A stretch of 64,000 nt of DNA from Blautia pseudococcoides (lineage in GTDB: Bacteria > Bacillota > Clostridia > Lachnospirales > Lachnospiraceae), in the NCBI RefSeq assembly GCF_001689125.2, contig NZ_CP015405.2, positions 3,327,001-3,391,000 of the forward strand, in the 5' to 3' direction. Under the pieces are notes generated by a model. That model had not been told where the DNA came from, ran no database searches, and saw only the letters and a list, made by a program, of their open reading frames with translations. Both the position numbers and the translations under genes were made by a program. Positions 8,847 through 18,800 of the stretch are shown here, one piece after another. The first letter of the stretch is position 1, and each line of letters begins with the position of its first letter.

Positions 8847-9806
8847 TTACTCTTTCACTGCGCCGATGGTCAGGCCATTTACGAAATACCTCTGAAAGAA
8901 GGGATAGGCAAAGATGATCGGCAGGGTAGAGATAACTACGATCGCCATCTTTATGGTTTCTTTCGGCATATTTTTTGCTATCTGCAGTCCATTGATACCC
9001 ATCATGGCTTTATTGCTGGCCAGCCAGTCAATGGAACTTTCAATCTTGATCAGCAGGTATTGAAGGGGGATCAGGTCCTGGCTGTCTATATACATCATAG
9101 CATTAAACCAGTCATTCCAGTAGCCCAATGTAAGGAAAAGACCGATTGTGGCCAGACCGGGCATGGCCATGGGAATGACGATCTTGAAAAACAGTCTCCA
9201 CTCGGAAGCTCCGTCAATCTTGGCCGATTCCACCACGGAATCCGGTATGGTGGTCTTAAAGAAAGTTCTGAGCACGATAACATTGAACGTATTCAGGCAC
9301 AGGGGCAGGATCAGCGCCCATATGGAATCTTTCAGCATCAGCACCTTGGTCACGATCAGGTAATTGGCAACCATACCGCCGGAAAACAGCATGGGTATGG
9401 TGATAACTGTAGTGAAAAACTTTTTAAATGCGTATGTTTTTCTGGACAGCGCATAGGCATAGGTTCCGGTAAGGAACAGGCCCACGATAGTTCCCGCCAC
9501 TGTGACCAGAATGGTGACACCGTAGCTGCGCAGGATATTTTCTCCGGCGCTTATAATATAATGATAAGCATAAAGGCTGAGTTTTTCCGGTATGAACTGG
9601 TAACCGTTCATTGCCAGGGTCTGCTCATCTGTCAGTGAAATGATGATGACAAAGATAAAGGGCAGGATACTTACCAGTGACATGACTGCCAGTATCAAAT
9701 TCAGCACTACGTTGGCAGGCTTTTTGACTTTGTTATATTCGCAAACCTCAGCCTCCATCTTTTCTATCATTTTGGCTTTTTTTCGTTCTTCTCTTCTTGA
9801 AGACAT
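8847..9806 (-). CDS. Sugar ABC transporter permease (LplC/YtcP type)
   Basis: About 319 residues with some six membrane segments. The EAA loop is seen as DSVVESAKIDGASEWRLFFK with downstream IPMAMPG, and the C-terminus YPFFQRYFVNGLTIGAVKE is characteristic of LplC-like permeases. The N-terminus is long and charged (MSSRREERKKAKMIEKME). The start at 9806 has AAGGAGGTAAGGAG in front of it; the start overlaps nothing and lies 17 nt past the stop of the upstream permease gene. Forms the membrane channel with the neighbouring permease. Confidence 0.92.
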   Translation of the reverse strand: MSSRREERKKAKMIEKMEAEVCEYNKVKKPANVVLNLILAVMSLVSILPFIFVIIISLTDEQTLAMNGYQFIPEKLSLYAYHYIISAGENILRSYGVTILVTVAGTIVGLFLTGTYAYALSRKTYAFKKFFTTVITIPMLFSGGMVANYLIVTKVLMLKDSIWALILPLCLNTFNVIVLRTFFKTTIPDSVVESAKIDGASEWRLFFKIVIPMAMPGLATIGLFLTLGYWNDWFNAMMYIDSQDLIPLQYLLIKIESSIDWLASNKAMMGINGLQIAKNMPKETIKMAIVVISTLPIIFAYPFFQRYFVNGLTIGAVKE

Positions 9807-9822
9807 TCTCCTTACCTCCTTC

Positions 9823-10776
9823 CTAGAATAGTGCGTTTTCGCTGTCAACCTTGGATACCAGTTTGTTGGCGATCATGATCAATACAAATCCAACGGTTGA
9901 CTGGAACAGGGCTGCCGCGGAACTCATTCCCAACTCGCCGTTTGTCTTCAGTGCACGGAAGATATAGGTATCAAGTACATTGGTGACCGGATACAGAGGA
10001 CCGGAATTCTGTGGCAGCTGATAGAACAGGCCGAAATCTGACTTGAAGATTCCGCCTACTGCCATGATCAGCAGAATGGTGATGACCGGTTTTAAAAGCG
10101 GCAGCGTAATGTATTTTATCTGCTGCCATTTGCTTGCGCCGTCGAGAACGGCTGCCTCATAATATGTCTTGTTGATGCCGCAGATGGAAGCCAGATATAC
10201 CACCGTATTGTAACCGATACCTTTCCATTGGCTCATGAAAATAATGATGAATGGCCACATGGATTTCTCCGTATACCAGGAGATCCCATCTACGCCAAAA
10301 TGTTCAAGTACGGAGTTAAAGTAACCATTTTCCGGGTTTAAGAATGCGAAGACACAGTAGCTGACAACTACCCAGGATAGGAAGTAGGGCAGAAACATGG
10401 AGCTTTGATAGATTTTAGCCATGCCCTTGTTGCGGAGTTCATTTAACATTAATGCCACAATAACAGGGAGCACAACACCAAGGATGATGAATGCAGCATT
10501 GTATAAAACCGTGTTTCTCAAAATGATCCATGCGTCACCGCTGGAGAACAGGAACTTAAAGTTGTCGAAGCCTACGAACTCACTGGATAAAAGACTAGTA
10601 AAAAAGTTGCTTCCGGTCAGACGGAATTTCTTAAAGGCTACCAGGATACCAAACAGTGGTAAATAAGCAAACAGGAAAAACCACACGGTTCCCGGAAGGC
10701 TTAACAGCAATAGTTCTTTGTTGGTTTTGACACGGGTGAAGAAGCTTATCTTTTCTTTTTTCTTCTTCTGTTTCAA
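9823..10776 (-). CDS. Sugar ABC transporter permease (LplB/YteP type), TTG start
   Basis: 317 residues, about six membrane segments. The N-terminus has KELLLLSLPGTVWFFLFAYL and the EAA loop is ETYYEAAVLDGASKWQQIKYITLP-like (written here in short form: YEAAVLDGASKWQQIKYI). The start codon is TTG (10774-10776) supported by GAGGGAGGTATTCAA; no ATG fits. First gene of the operon that runs to the beta-mannosidase, with its promoter and a shared upstream motif at 10873-10913. Confidence 0.9.
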   Translation of the reverse strand: MKQKKKKEKISFFTRVKTNKELLLLSLPGTVWFFLFAYLPLFGILVAFKKFRLTGSNFFTSLLSSEFVGFDNFKFLFSSGDAWIILRNTVLYNAAFIILGVVLPVIVALMLNELRNKGMAKIYQSSMFLPYFLSWVVVSYCVFAFLNPENGYFNSVLEHFGVDGISWYTEKSMWPFIIIFMSQWKGIGYNTVVYLASICGINKTYYEAAVLDGASKWQQIKYITLPLLKPVITILLIMAVGGIFKSDFGLFYQLPQNSGPLYPVTNVLDTYIFRALKTNGELGMSSAAALFQSTVGFVLIMIANKLVSKVDSENALF

Positions 10777-10872
10777 TTGAATACCTCCCTCTCATCCCGT
10801 CAAAATCCCTGCCGGCATGGGATTTTGGCGTTCTGTTTTGTATATATTTACTATACATGGATAAGGGGGGAA

Positions 10873-10913
10873 ATTATAGTTGAGAAATTGTAGGTTTTCT
10901 GTACGAATTCTAG
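10873..10913 (-). promoter_or_regulatory. Promoter -10 and shared upstream motif of the first transporter operon
   Basis: Minus strand: a 23-nt sequence at 10891-10913 beginning CTAGAATTCGTACAG and ending AAAACCTA is followed after 12 nt by TATAAT (10873-10878). No good -35 is present, as expected for an activator-dependent promoter. The 23-mer recurs with 21 identities at 40890-40912 before the second GH38 gene. An upstream TTGACA near 10935 exists but is badly placed for this -10. Confidence 0.55.
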
Positions 10914-11097
10914 ACAGGGGAGTGGAAAAATTAGTGTCAACTGGAGAAATTCTAGGGTGTGTTTGAAAAGGAATGCAGGATGCAGGCGCTATAACTGATC
11001 AAGTTTACATAACTATTACTGTAAGCAGATAGAACAGCAGGGATTATTTGGGTTCCATGTCATATATATTATGGGATTTTGAGATTGATTTTTTAAG

Positions 11098-11124
11098 ACA
11101 GGCGAATGATAGGCATTCGCCTGT
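11098..11124. other. Perfect 11-bp hairpin in the 10777-11155 intergenic region
   Basis: Arms ACAGGCGAATG (11098-11108) and CATTCGCCTGT (11114-11124) with a 5-nt loop, 32 nt past the stop of the DUF4091 gene. On the minus strand it is followed by CTTAAAAAATC, so there is no clear T-tract; it may still be the 3' end stabiliser of the long mannoside operon. The rest of the 379-nt gap holds the promoter at 10873-10913 and nothing else recognised. Confidence 0.65.
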
Positions 11125-11155
11125 AGATATTTTGAACTGTTATGAATGGATGGTA

Positions 11156-12871
11156 TTATAGTCCGTATTCCTGATACAGCGCTTCAAGTAGATGGAGATC
11201 AGTGGCTTTCCTTGCCATGAACGAAATCTCACCATTGACCCTTTTTCTCAGCCGGAATAAAAAATCATGCTCCCTTGGATATTCTTTGAACGTAAGGTCC
11301 ATGCCGGCCGTTTCACGGACAAGCTCTTCCACATATTCCCGGGACGTGTACTGTTCCAGCGCCTCAAGTGCCCGCAGATCCTCCATGGCATCTCTTAAAA
11401 CCTCCAGCCTGATCGAAGAAAACGGCTGTCCCTCCGGCCCCGGATAGACAAGGAAGGCATCCCCTGAAGGGAAACTCTCTCCACTGTCTGTCACGGCAAA
11501 AGGGTCAATATGCCGCAGGGAAAACCTGGTGTTGTAAAAATTATATCCCCACTGAAGAAATCCCTGCATCCGGTACAGATAGAGCTGCACACCTAAAATG
11601 CGGTTTCTGCGGGAAGGCATGGCAAAAAAGCGATTGCTCACATCCACCCCCTGAACACAGCAGTAATACGTCCACAGATCCGCAACCCCCGCCTCCAGGA
11701 ACGGCTCCAGATGGTCAGAGGCAACCACCGGACATTCTGCCAGACCAAGACGGTAAAATTCAAAGTCACTCAGAGCATCCAGAATTCTGCAGTCACCCAG
11801 TCCCCGGCGCATACACAGAACCGCGCTGCGGTAACTGTCTATATGGTTCATTCCAGGCTCGTCGGATACATGAAACCAGGTATGCTCCAGCACACCTTTC
11901 TCCTGCAAATACACCTTTAGCTGCGGCAGAAACTCCAGCAGGAAAGACTGGTATTCCTCTCCATCGGCACGGGTATCCCACCCGAATACCTGCCGCTGCC
12001 TTCCATTCTCCAGCGCTATGATCTTGGGAGCGGACCGGGCGCCCCACTGGGTGAACAGTGGTGCCATCTCAAACCAGGCCATACCACACTCCCTGCACAG
12101 GGAGATCCATCTTCCCAGCCCGGAGAATCCAAACCTCCATCCTTCTTTTGTCCGCTCTACCTCTATCAGTTGGACGGTTGTCCGCTCTCCACCCACAGCC
12201 GTATCCATGGGTGGTGTAAATAGTGGTGTCAAAACCATATTTATTCCGCTCTCTGCTGCCAGGGTGATAAACTTTCTCAGGATTTCCCAATGCTGTTCGG
12301 AAAAAACAGGTACCCTATAGTGATCCGCCAGACAATCCGCATGAAGCCACTCCGTATGCAGCAGCCTCTGAACCGGCAGTTTTCCACCATGCACTTTGAA
12401 GGCAGCCGCCTTTTTCCACAAAACCTCCCCGTTTTTCACACGGACAGAGACTTCTATAGGATAATCACCCGGCTTCATATCCTGTCCGACACATACCTGG
12501 ATCCAAAGCGCCCTCCACTGTCCCGGCACTGCACGCGCGGTCCCGTCAGGCAGAGGCTCCAGCACATCGGGGAACATGCCCGGTTCCCTGGTCAGATAAT
12601 CGTTATCAGATAAACCGCTGCAAGGGTAAGCACTGGGCACAAGCCCTGCCCGAAATATATGAAAGGAAATCCCCGGATGGCCGTCAATCTCAAAATGCAG
12701 ATCTTCCTCCAGCATATGGGATTCGTCATGATCCACAGTGTAAGCAATCTGAAATGCCGTCCGCTCCCCGGCAAAACTTCCCGCACAAAGGGGATGATCC
12801 CGTTTTTTCGGCGGCTTTCCCGGGAAAATCTTATCCAGGGAATCCGCCAGGCAAAATTTATACTGATGCAT
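11156..12871 (-). CDS. DUF4091 / GH123-like glycoside hydrolase
   Basis: 571 residues. A beta-sandwich N-terminal region is followed by a TIM-barrel-like domain with TWFHVSDEPGMNHIDSY; the adjacent Asp-Glu (D337, E338) is the arrangement of the GH123 substrate-assisted catalytic pair. The C-terminal part has LWTYYCCVQG, RNRILGVQLYLYRMQGFLQW and the FPSGDAFLVYPGPEG segment seen in DUF4091 proteins. GH123 members are beta-N-acetylgalactosaminidases; the substrate here is unknown. The start is the ATG at 12871 with AGGAGGAGGACAG, although the frame stays open upstream. No signal peptide. Last gene of the operon that starts at 25067. Confidence 0.8.
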   Translation of the reverse strand: MHQYKFCLADSLDKIFPGKPPKKRDHPLCAGSFAGERTAFQIAYTVDHDESHMLEEDLHFEIDGHPGISFHIFRAGLVPSAYPCSGLSDNDYLTREPGMFPDVLEPLPDGTARAVPGQWRALWIQVCVGQDMKPGDYPIEVSVRVKNGEVLWKKAAAFKVHGGKLPVQRLLHTEWLHADCLADHYRVPVFSEQHWEILRKFITLAAESGINMVLTPLFTPPMDTAVGGERTTVQLIEVERTKEGWRFGFSGLGRWISLCRECGMAWFEMAPLFTQWGARSAPKIIALENGRQRQVFGWDTRADGEEYQSFLLEFLPQLKVYLQEKGVLEHTWFHVSDEPGMNHIDSYRSAVLCMRRGLGDCRILDALSDFEFYRLGLAECPVVASDHLEPFLEAGVADLWTYYCCVQGVDVSNRFFAMPSRRNRILGVQLYLYRMQGFLQWGYNFYNTRFSLRHIDPFAVTDSGESFPSGDAFLVYPGPEGQPFSSIRLEVLRDAMEDLRALEALEQYTSREYVEELVRETAGMDLTFKEYPREHDFLFRLRKRVNGEISFMARKATDLHLLEALYQEYGL

Positions 12872-12896
12872 CTGTCCTCCTCCTCTTCCCTTCCAC

Positions 12897-14474
12897 TCAG
12901 AAGATCTCCACCTGCACCGCGCAGTCGGTGAAATCAAAGCGGAAACGCACGGCAGCATTGTCTTTTTCCACTGTGAACCTTCCCTTATTGGAACTTCCGC
13001 TTCTGGGATACCCGTCTCCGCAGTAAGTAGCTGACAGTGTCCCATAGGTGGAAACCGCAAAATCATAGGTTCCTGCATAAGGGATCACTACAGTCAGGGT
13101 GTATGTGTTGTTTCCTATATAATACATCCGCGTAACTTCACTGTTGGAATCGTTTCTCACCGCCCCCACATAAGGCTGGAAGCTCCCGTAAACCACCACT
13201 TTTTCCGGAAGCTTGATCCCTGTCTCCGGATCATAGACCTCCCTGGCGCCGTACGCGATCTGAAGCTCAGGATTGGCGGCCTGCTGTCTCAGACGGTGCC
13301 CCTCCTGCCACAGCCGCTTTACTGTCTCCTCCTGTCCAAAACCCATGGGACAGGACGGACTCTTTCTGTTTATCTGATAAAATGTCTGTGTATCTTTGGC
13401 TCCTTTGTCCCCCAACTCCATGGTTACAGGGGCATCGCCCAGCATACGGCGGAAAGGGATCTCAAAAAAGCCGTTCACATTATTCACTTCCAGCCACCGG
13501 TATGTATATTCCAGAAAATGGTTCCGCTTTGCAAAGTCCTGATGCGCGAACCAGGCGATCTGATCATATCCCCACCAGTCTTTTAAGGCCAGTTCCTCTC
13601 TGGAGTATTTTGCCGGGTCATCCACCACAAGGCCTCCCCAGTTGTCGTATTCCATAAGATAGGGCATGGCCTGCGCTGACCAGCCATTTGGATTTAATCC
13701 GCCCTCACTGTATCCCTCACGGACCAGTACCAGGTCTGTACCCTCCCGTTCCATAAGCGGAACCCGGGTAAAAGGCATGGCATGATAGTCAAACAACAGC
13801 GTTCCCCGCCGGTTCACTCCATGTGTGTGGGCATCCAGCAGCACCTTATGTCTCCTGCCATGAACGGACGCATACCTGCGTATCATCTCAAAAAGATCCT
13901 GCGTCTTTACCATCCCCCGGTCATCTGCCGTATAAAGATGCACCTGTCCCATATGCAGCGCTTCATAGCCGCAGTCGATATAGCGCGCTGCCCGGTAATA
14001 AAACCACATCCTGGCTTCCTTTCTGTTCAGATCAGGGATTCCCCCATTCTTTTCCGGTTCCTCTCTGTGGCTTACGAATCCCCCAGGTTCCCCCGGAAAC
14101 AGGGTATCTGCCAGACAAAAGCACCTGTCCTCCGGCTCCATCCCAAAGTCACGGAACACAAACTCCGGTATCCTCACAGTCTCTATCTTCTGTGTCACCC
14201 ACTCAAAAATACAGGCCTGCAGAATGATATCCGGGTCAACCTCATGTACCCTTTCTGCCAGTTCCTCTGACCTGGCAAAATGCTCCCTGTCATCTTCCAT
14301 CATATACCAGATCCCTGAAGCCCGCCCCAGGAACTTCACTCCCAGCTCCCGTATCACACGCAGGTCATCCGAGAGGGTTTTGCTCTCAAAAAGCCCTGCC
14401 GCGGTCACTGCCCGCGACAGATAATTTTCCAGGACTTCCTTTGAAATCCTGCCGTCAAACTTATAATCTATCAT
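12897..14474 (-). CDS. Protein of no recognised family, TIM-barrel-like; candidate glycoside hydrolase
   Basis: 525 residues, family not recognised. The N-terminal 350 residues look like a TIM barrel: alternating segments such as LRVIRELGVKFLGRASGIWY, DPDIILQACIFEWV, YIDCGYEALHMGQVHLYT and RRHKVLLDAHTHG, the last with Asp/His in barrel-end positions; NGFFEIPFRRM follows. The C-terminal 130 residues read like a beta-sandwich (YTLTVVIPYAGTYDFAVSTY). No signal peptide or membrane segment. Start ATG 14474 overlaps the M17 gene stop by 14 nt and has GGAGAAGGGG upstream. It sits between an aminopeptidase and a GH123-like gene in a glycan operon, so a glycosidase role is an inference from context and fold impression only. 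Confidence 0.6.
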   Translation of the reverse strand: MIDYKFDGRISKEVLENYLSRAVTAAGLFESKTLSDDLRVIRELGVKFLGRASGIWYMMEDDREHFARSEELAERVHEVDPDIILQACIFEWVTQKIETVRIPEFVFRDFGMEPEDRCFCLADTLFPGEPGGFVSHREEPEKNGGIPDLNRKEARMWFYYRAARYIDCGYEALHMGQVHLYTADDRGMVKTQDLFEMIRRYASVHGRRHKVLLDAHTHGVNRRGTLLFDYHAMPFTRVPLMEREGTDLVLVREGYSEGGLNPNGWSAQAMPYLMEYDNWGGLVVDDPAKYSREELALKDWWGYDQIAWFAHQDFAKRNHFLEYTYRWLEVNNVNGFFEIPFRRMLGDAPVTMELGDKGAKDTQTFYQINRKSPSCPMGFGQEETVKRLWQEGHRLRQQAANPELQIAYGAREVYDPETGIKLPEKVVVYGSFQPYVGAVRNDSNSEVTRMYYIGNNTYTLTVVIPYAGTYDFAVSTYGTLSATYCGDGYPRSGSSNKGRFTVEKDNAAVRFRFDFTDCAVQVEIF

Positions 14475-15825
14475 CCCAGTTCCCCTTCTCCAAAAATGTA
14501 ACAATGGAGGCAATATTGGCCCCTGTAGCCCCCTCTGCCATCCGATCGTCCCTTTCCCGCATCACACTTGGCCCCACTGCATCCAGATGTATCCATTTAA
14601 CCCCTTTCTGAATAAAATCCTCCAGAAAACAGGCGGCCACACTGGCCCCGGCTCCTTTACCGGGCGCATAATTTGCCAAATCTGCGGTATTGCTCCAGGA
14701 AAGCAGTTCCCGGTAATGGCTGTCCATAGGCAGTCTCCACACCCGTTCCCCGGCCTTACGTGCAGCACATGTGAATCCGCTGCTTGCAAAATCATCGTTT
14801 GAGAACATCCCTGTCATTTTATCACCAAGTGCCGCCTGACAGGAATATGTAAGCGTAGCCAGGTCCAGAATCCTATCTGCCCCCTGCTGCTGGGCATAAA
14901 CCAGGGCATCGGCCAGGATAAGCCTTCCCTCTGCATCCGTGTTATAGATTTCCACTGTGCATCCGTTTCCCATGGTGATCACATCTCCCATTCGGCACGC
15001 CTCCGGGCCAATGGCATTCTCCGCCAGGGGCAGAACGACCAAAAGGTTTTCGTACGTCCCCTCCCTGACAAGAATCTCAAAAGCCTCCAAAATGTTAGCC
15101 GCGCCGCACATATCGAATTTCATTCCTTCCATTGCTCCAATAGACTTTAAGTGATAGCCGCCGCTGTCAAAGAGAATCCCCTTTCCCACTAAAGCAGTCA
15201 AAGGCCGCCCCACCCCCCGCTCTGCGGTGAGCACTGCCAGTTTGGGTTCCTGCACGCTGCCCTGGTTCACTGCCAGGATACCGCCGAACCCTTGGGCTTT
15301 TAACTCTTCCCTGCCCAGTATCCTGCACTCTACGCCTAAATCCGCGCCCAGGTTCCTGATGTAAGCAGATAATCCCTCTGTCCCCAGGTAATTGGCCGGA
15401 AGATTGCCGAGACTTCTGGCATGGGCTATACATCTCCCTTCCAGTTCCCCGTACCGCACAGCACGTTCCAGCCCCTCATCCTCCGCCGCATGGCTTTCTA
15501 TATAAAATACCGTGTCCCCAAAATCTGCCAGGCTCTCCCGCATCCCGAATATGTCTTTTCCCTTAAGGTCTTTTAGTCCTTCTTTCCGGAAGCAATATGC
15601 CCCCTGAAAGACAGAGCGCACGATCAGGCGCGCTGCTTCTCTTTGCTGCTCCAAAGGGATTCCATCCAGAGGGATCCTAAAACATTCCCCTCTCTGTTTT
15701 CCCATCCGGTTAAACTGTTCCGCCAGCCGTCCGGCATCCGCGTGATCCGGTATCACTTCCGTGCAGACCGGAATATCCAAAGTTTCAGTCCCACTTGTCT
15801 GCGGACATTTCAGAATAAATCTCAT
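14461..15825 (-). CDS. M17 leucyl aminopeptidase family metallopeptidase
   Basis: 454 residues. The catalytic domain shows GKGILFDSGGYHLKS (first lysine and metal-binding Asp), MKFDMCGAANILEAF and NTDAEGRLILADALVYA, the M17 signature with metal-binding Asp/Glu. The N-terminal 150 residues are divergent from PepA. Start ATG at 15825 overlaps the GH38 stop as ATGA. Cytoplasmic two-metal exopeptidase releasing N-terminal amino acids. Its presence inside a glycosidase operon suggests trimming of peptide from imported glycopeptides, or another acyl/amide bond; that role is inference. Confidence 0.87.
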   Translation of the reverse strand: MRFILKCPQTSGTETLDIPVCTEVIPDHADAGRLAEQFNRMGKQRGECFRIPLDGIPLEQQREAARLIVRSVFQGAYCFRKEGLKDLKGKDIFGMRESLADFGDTVFYIESHAAEDEGLERAVRYGELEGRCIAHARSLGNLPANYLGTEGLSAYIRNLGADLGVECRILGREELKAQGFGGILAVNQGSVQEPKLAVLTAERGVGRPLTALVGKGILFDSGGYHLKSIGAMEGMKFDMCGAANILEAFEILVREGTYENLLVVLPLAENAIGPEACRMGDVITMGNGCTVEIYNTDAEGRLILADALVYAQQQGADRILDLATLTYSCQAALGDKMTGMFSNDDFASSGFTCAARKAGERVWRLPMDSHYRELLSWSNTADLANYAPGKGAGASVAACFLEDFIQKGVKWIHLDAVGPSVMRERDDRMAEGATGANIASIVTFLEKGNWDDRL

Positions 15826-18800
15826 GTGGCCAAATCCCCGCTTTCCATTTTCTGACCGTCCTTCACACGCAGAAGCAGGGTCTTTATCTCATATGGATCC
15901 AGGAACACCTGAATCCCGGATGAAATGAAGGGGCTTTCCGGTTCTTCCATCAGATCACACTCACACCATTCCTCAACGTGAAATCCTGTACCTATCTTTA
16001 CTTCTCCCCGTCTTCCCTGAAATTCATGGAATCTGAGTACGATCTCCTCCCCGTTTTCCGCCTGTTTCAGCGCATCTGTCACCAGGTTATCCCTGTCAAA
16101 TGTTAATATGCTCCCATGCACAGCCGCGGCGCCTGCCTTGGCTTTGAGAGGTGTATTCAGGTCGAATGCCTCCTGCTCTATTGCCGCATTGTACCATTCC
16201 TCCGCGTGGGGCAGCAAAGAATAGGTGAATGTATGGCTGCCCAGGTCTGCGCTGTAGTCAGGGTCTGTAGCTGATTTTAAAAGGGTCAGCCGCATAGTAT
16301 TTTCTTTCAGGTCACAGCCGTATTTGCAGTCATTGAGAAGCGCTGCCCCGTACCCGGTCTCCCAGATATCCACCCATTTGTGGGCTGCCACCTCAAACTT
16401 GGCTGCCTCCCAGCTTGTATTTCTTGTGATGGGACGCCGGATATTTCCGTTCTGGATATCAAATCTGGCGTCCACAGCCCGGATGTCCACCGGAAATGCG
16501 GCTTTCATCAGCTTCTGCCGTTCCTGCCAGTCTACGTCCGTACAAAAATCTATCCGCCTCTTTTCATTATAGAGACACATGGTCTGACGGATCCTGCTCT
16601 TATGGTATTTCCAGCTGAAGGACACCTCCGTGCCCAGGGCATGTTTCCCAATGCGGATATTGGTGCACTCCGTGATCTCTTCCATCTTTCTGTCAATACC
16701 GGGTTCCAGTTCCCAGGCATCAAAACAGCGGGGTTTGTCCTCAAAAATCTGGAGTACATTGGCACAGGCGCCACGGGGCAGGACCTCTCTTTTTGCCTCT
16801 CTGTCATAGATTCTGGAAAGCTGTCCCTTTTCATTCCAGCTGATCTCATAGAAAGGAGTCCTGATCTCCCCGGCTTTCACAGTCATCTCCTCCGGCTGCC
16901 CACAGGAAATCACCTCCGGCTGCCATTCAATCTCTGTGTAGGAGAAAGGTTCCATATCCTTTACCAGGATATACGCACCCTCCTCTTTCCAAACACAGGG
17001 AAGAGGAACCTTTGACCTATAAGCCCCATTCTGCATCCGGTAGAAATTACCCGTTCCCGCGTGATGCGCGCACAGAGACTCTGCTTCCTCCCTGGGTATC
17101 AGGACAACAGAAGTCCTCAGCCAATTGCTGTTGTTAAATACCGAAAACAAATGTGCCCCCGAACATTCCCGCACAAGCACAGCGCTGGCGGCCCGGTCTG
17201 CTTCCCTCAAAAGGGCAGCGGCTTTTTCATATTCTGCATGGCTGTCCTCATAGACCTCCTTTATGGAAGACCCCGGCAGAATGTCATGAAACTGCTGGCA
17301 CAGCACAATCTTCCAGGCACGCAGAATCCTCTTGGCGTCATATGGAACCTTTCCAAATATCCTGGCTAAAACCGACTGTATCTCCACATCCCTGAGTGCA
17401 TATTCCATTCTGCGGTTCATCCGTTTGTTATACGCCTGAGAGGTATACGTCCCCCGATGGAATTCCAGATAAAGTTCCCCGTCCCATACGGGAAGATAAC
17501 CGTCCATGGGGTTCTCTTCTATTGTCTTGTTAAGATTACGGAAATATTCCGTCACCGATCGTTTTTTTACATGGGGGATTCCCGGCATTTTTTCGGCCAT
17601 CTCCAACTGGCGGAGCATATCCCGGTTTGGCCCGCCTCCTCCGTCTCCATAGCCGTAGGAGATCAGCAGTTCCCGGTTCAAATCTTTGTTCTTATAATTA
17701 TCCCAGACACTTTTCACTGCCCTGGGGCCGGAATTGCCGTTATATGTATAGTAATCCTCACCTGGATCTGAAGTAGTCACAAAGTGGGCGGTCACTCCCG
17801 TCCCGTCAATGCCCTTCCAGATAAAGGTATCGTAAGGCAGACGGTTGGTGTCATTCCAGCTTATTTTCGTAGTCATAAATGTATCCACACCGGACTTCTT
17901 TAAAATCTGGGGAAGGGCCCAGGAATACCCGAACACATCCGGCAGCCAAAGGAACTCACTCTCATAGCCGAATTCTTTACGGAAAAAATTCTTCCCCACC
18001 AGAATCTGACGGATGATAGATTCTCCCGAGGCGATATTACAGTCACACTCAACCCACATGGCCCCGGAAGGCTCCCATCTGCCCTGGGCTACACGCTTTT
18101 TGATATTCTCATAAATGTCCGGGTAGTCCTCTTTGATAAATTCATAGAGCTGGGGCTGGGACTGAAGGAAATGATAATCCCCGTATTTCTCCATCAGCCG
18201 GTTCACCGTGGAAAAGGAGCGCGCAGCCTTCTCTCTGGTATGGCACAGACGCCACAGCCAGGCCACGTCAATATGGGTATGTCCTGTCATTGTCACACAG
18301 ACATCCGGTTTTCCCCGGCCATCCAGACATCCATCCAGATACCCCGCGGCCTCCGCCACACTTTTGTAGAATGCTCCGCTTCCCGGTTCGGTAAAATCCA
18401 CAAGGCAGAAAGCCTTTACCAGTACATTCAGGATCCACTCCCGGTACTCGTTATCTGCTCCCAGAGTCTCATATGTCTCCAGAGCCGCTGTGGTTAGATA
18501 GTATAGATCATCTGCCCCTTTATCCAGCACGCCCATCTGCGCCCGGCGTATCTCCATCACATTGTCCTTTGGAATGCCACCCCCGCTTAGTCCTGTCCAA
18601 AGCCTGAATTTAAGACTTAGCTTCTGTCCGCATACTTCCGGGTCCAAAAATACTTCCCTGTGATTTCCGTCTACTGCCTGATAAGGTACATCATTTACAT
18701 AGAGCAGACTTTCAAAGTTCCCGTTATTCCCGGTTCCCGCCAAAGCTCCGAAGTCAAAGAGGCCCAGCACCTCTGTGCCCCAAAGCTCCACGGGTATTTC

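Noticed and set aside
8556..9638. 360-codon open frame on the plus strand opposite the permease and binding-protein genes
   Set aside because: No ribosome binding site, odd composition rich in Cys/His/Gln, and it lies entirely over two clear transporter genes.
11098..11124. Terminator call for the 11-bp hairpin
   Set aside because: Neither strand has a proper T-tract after the stem, so it is listed only as a hairpin.
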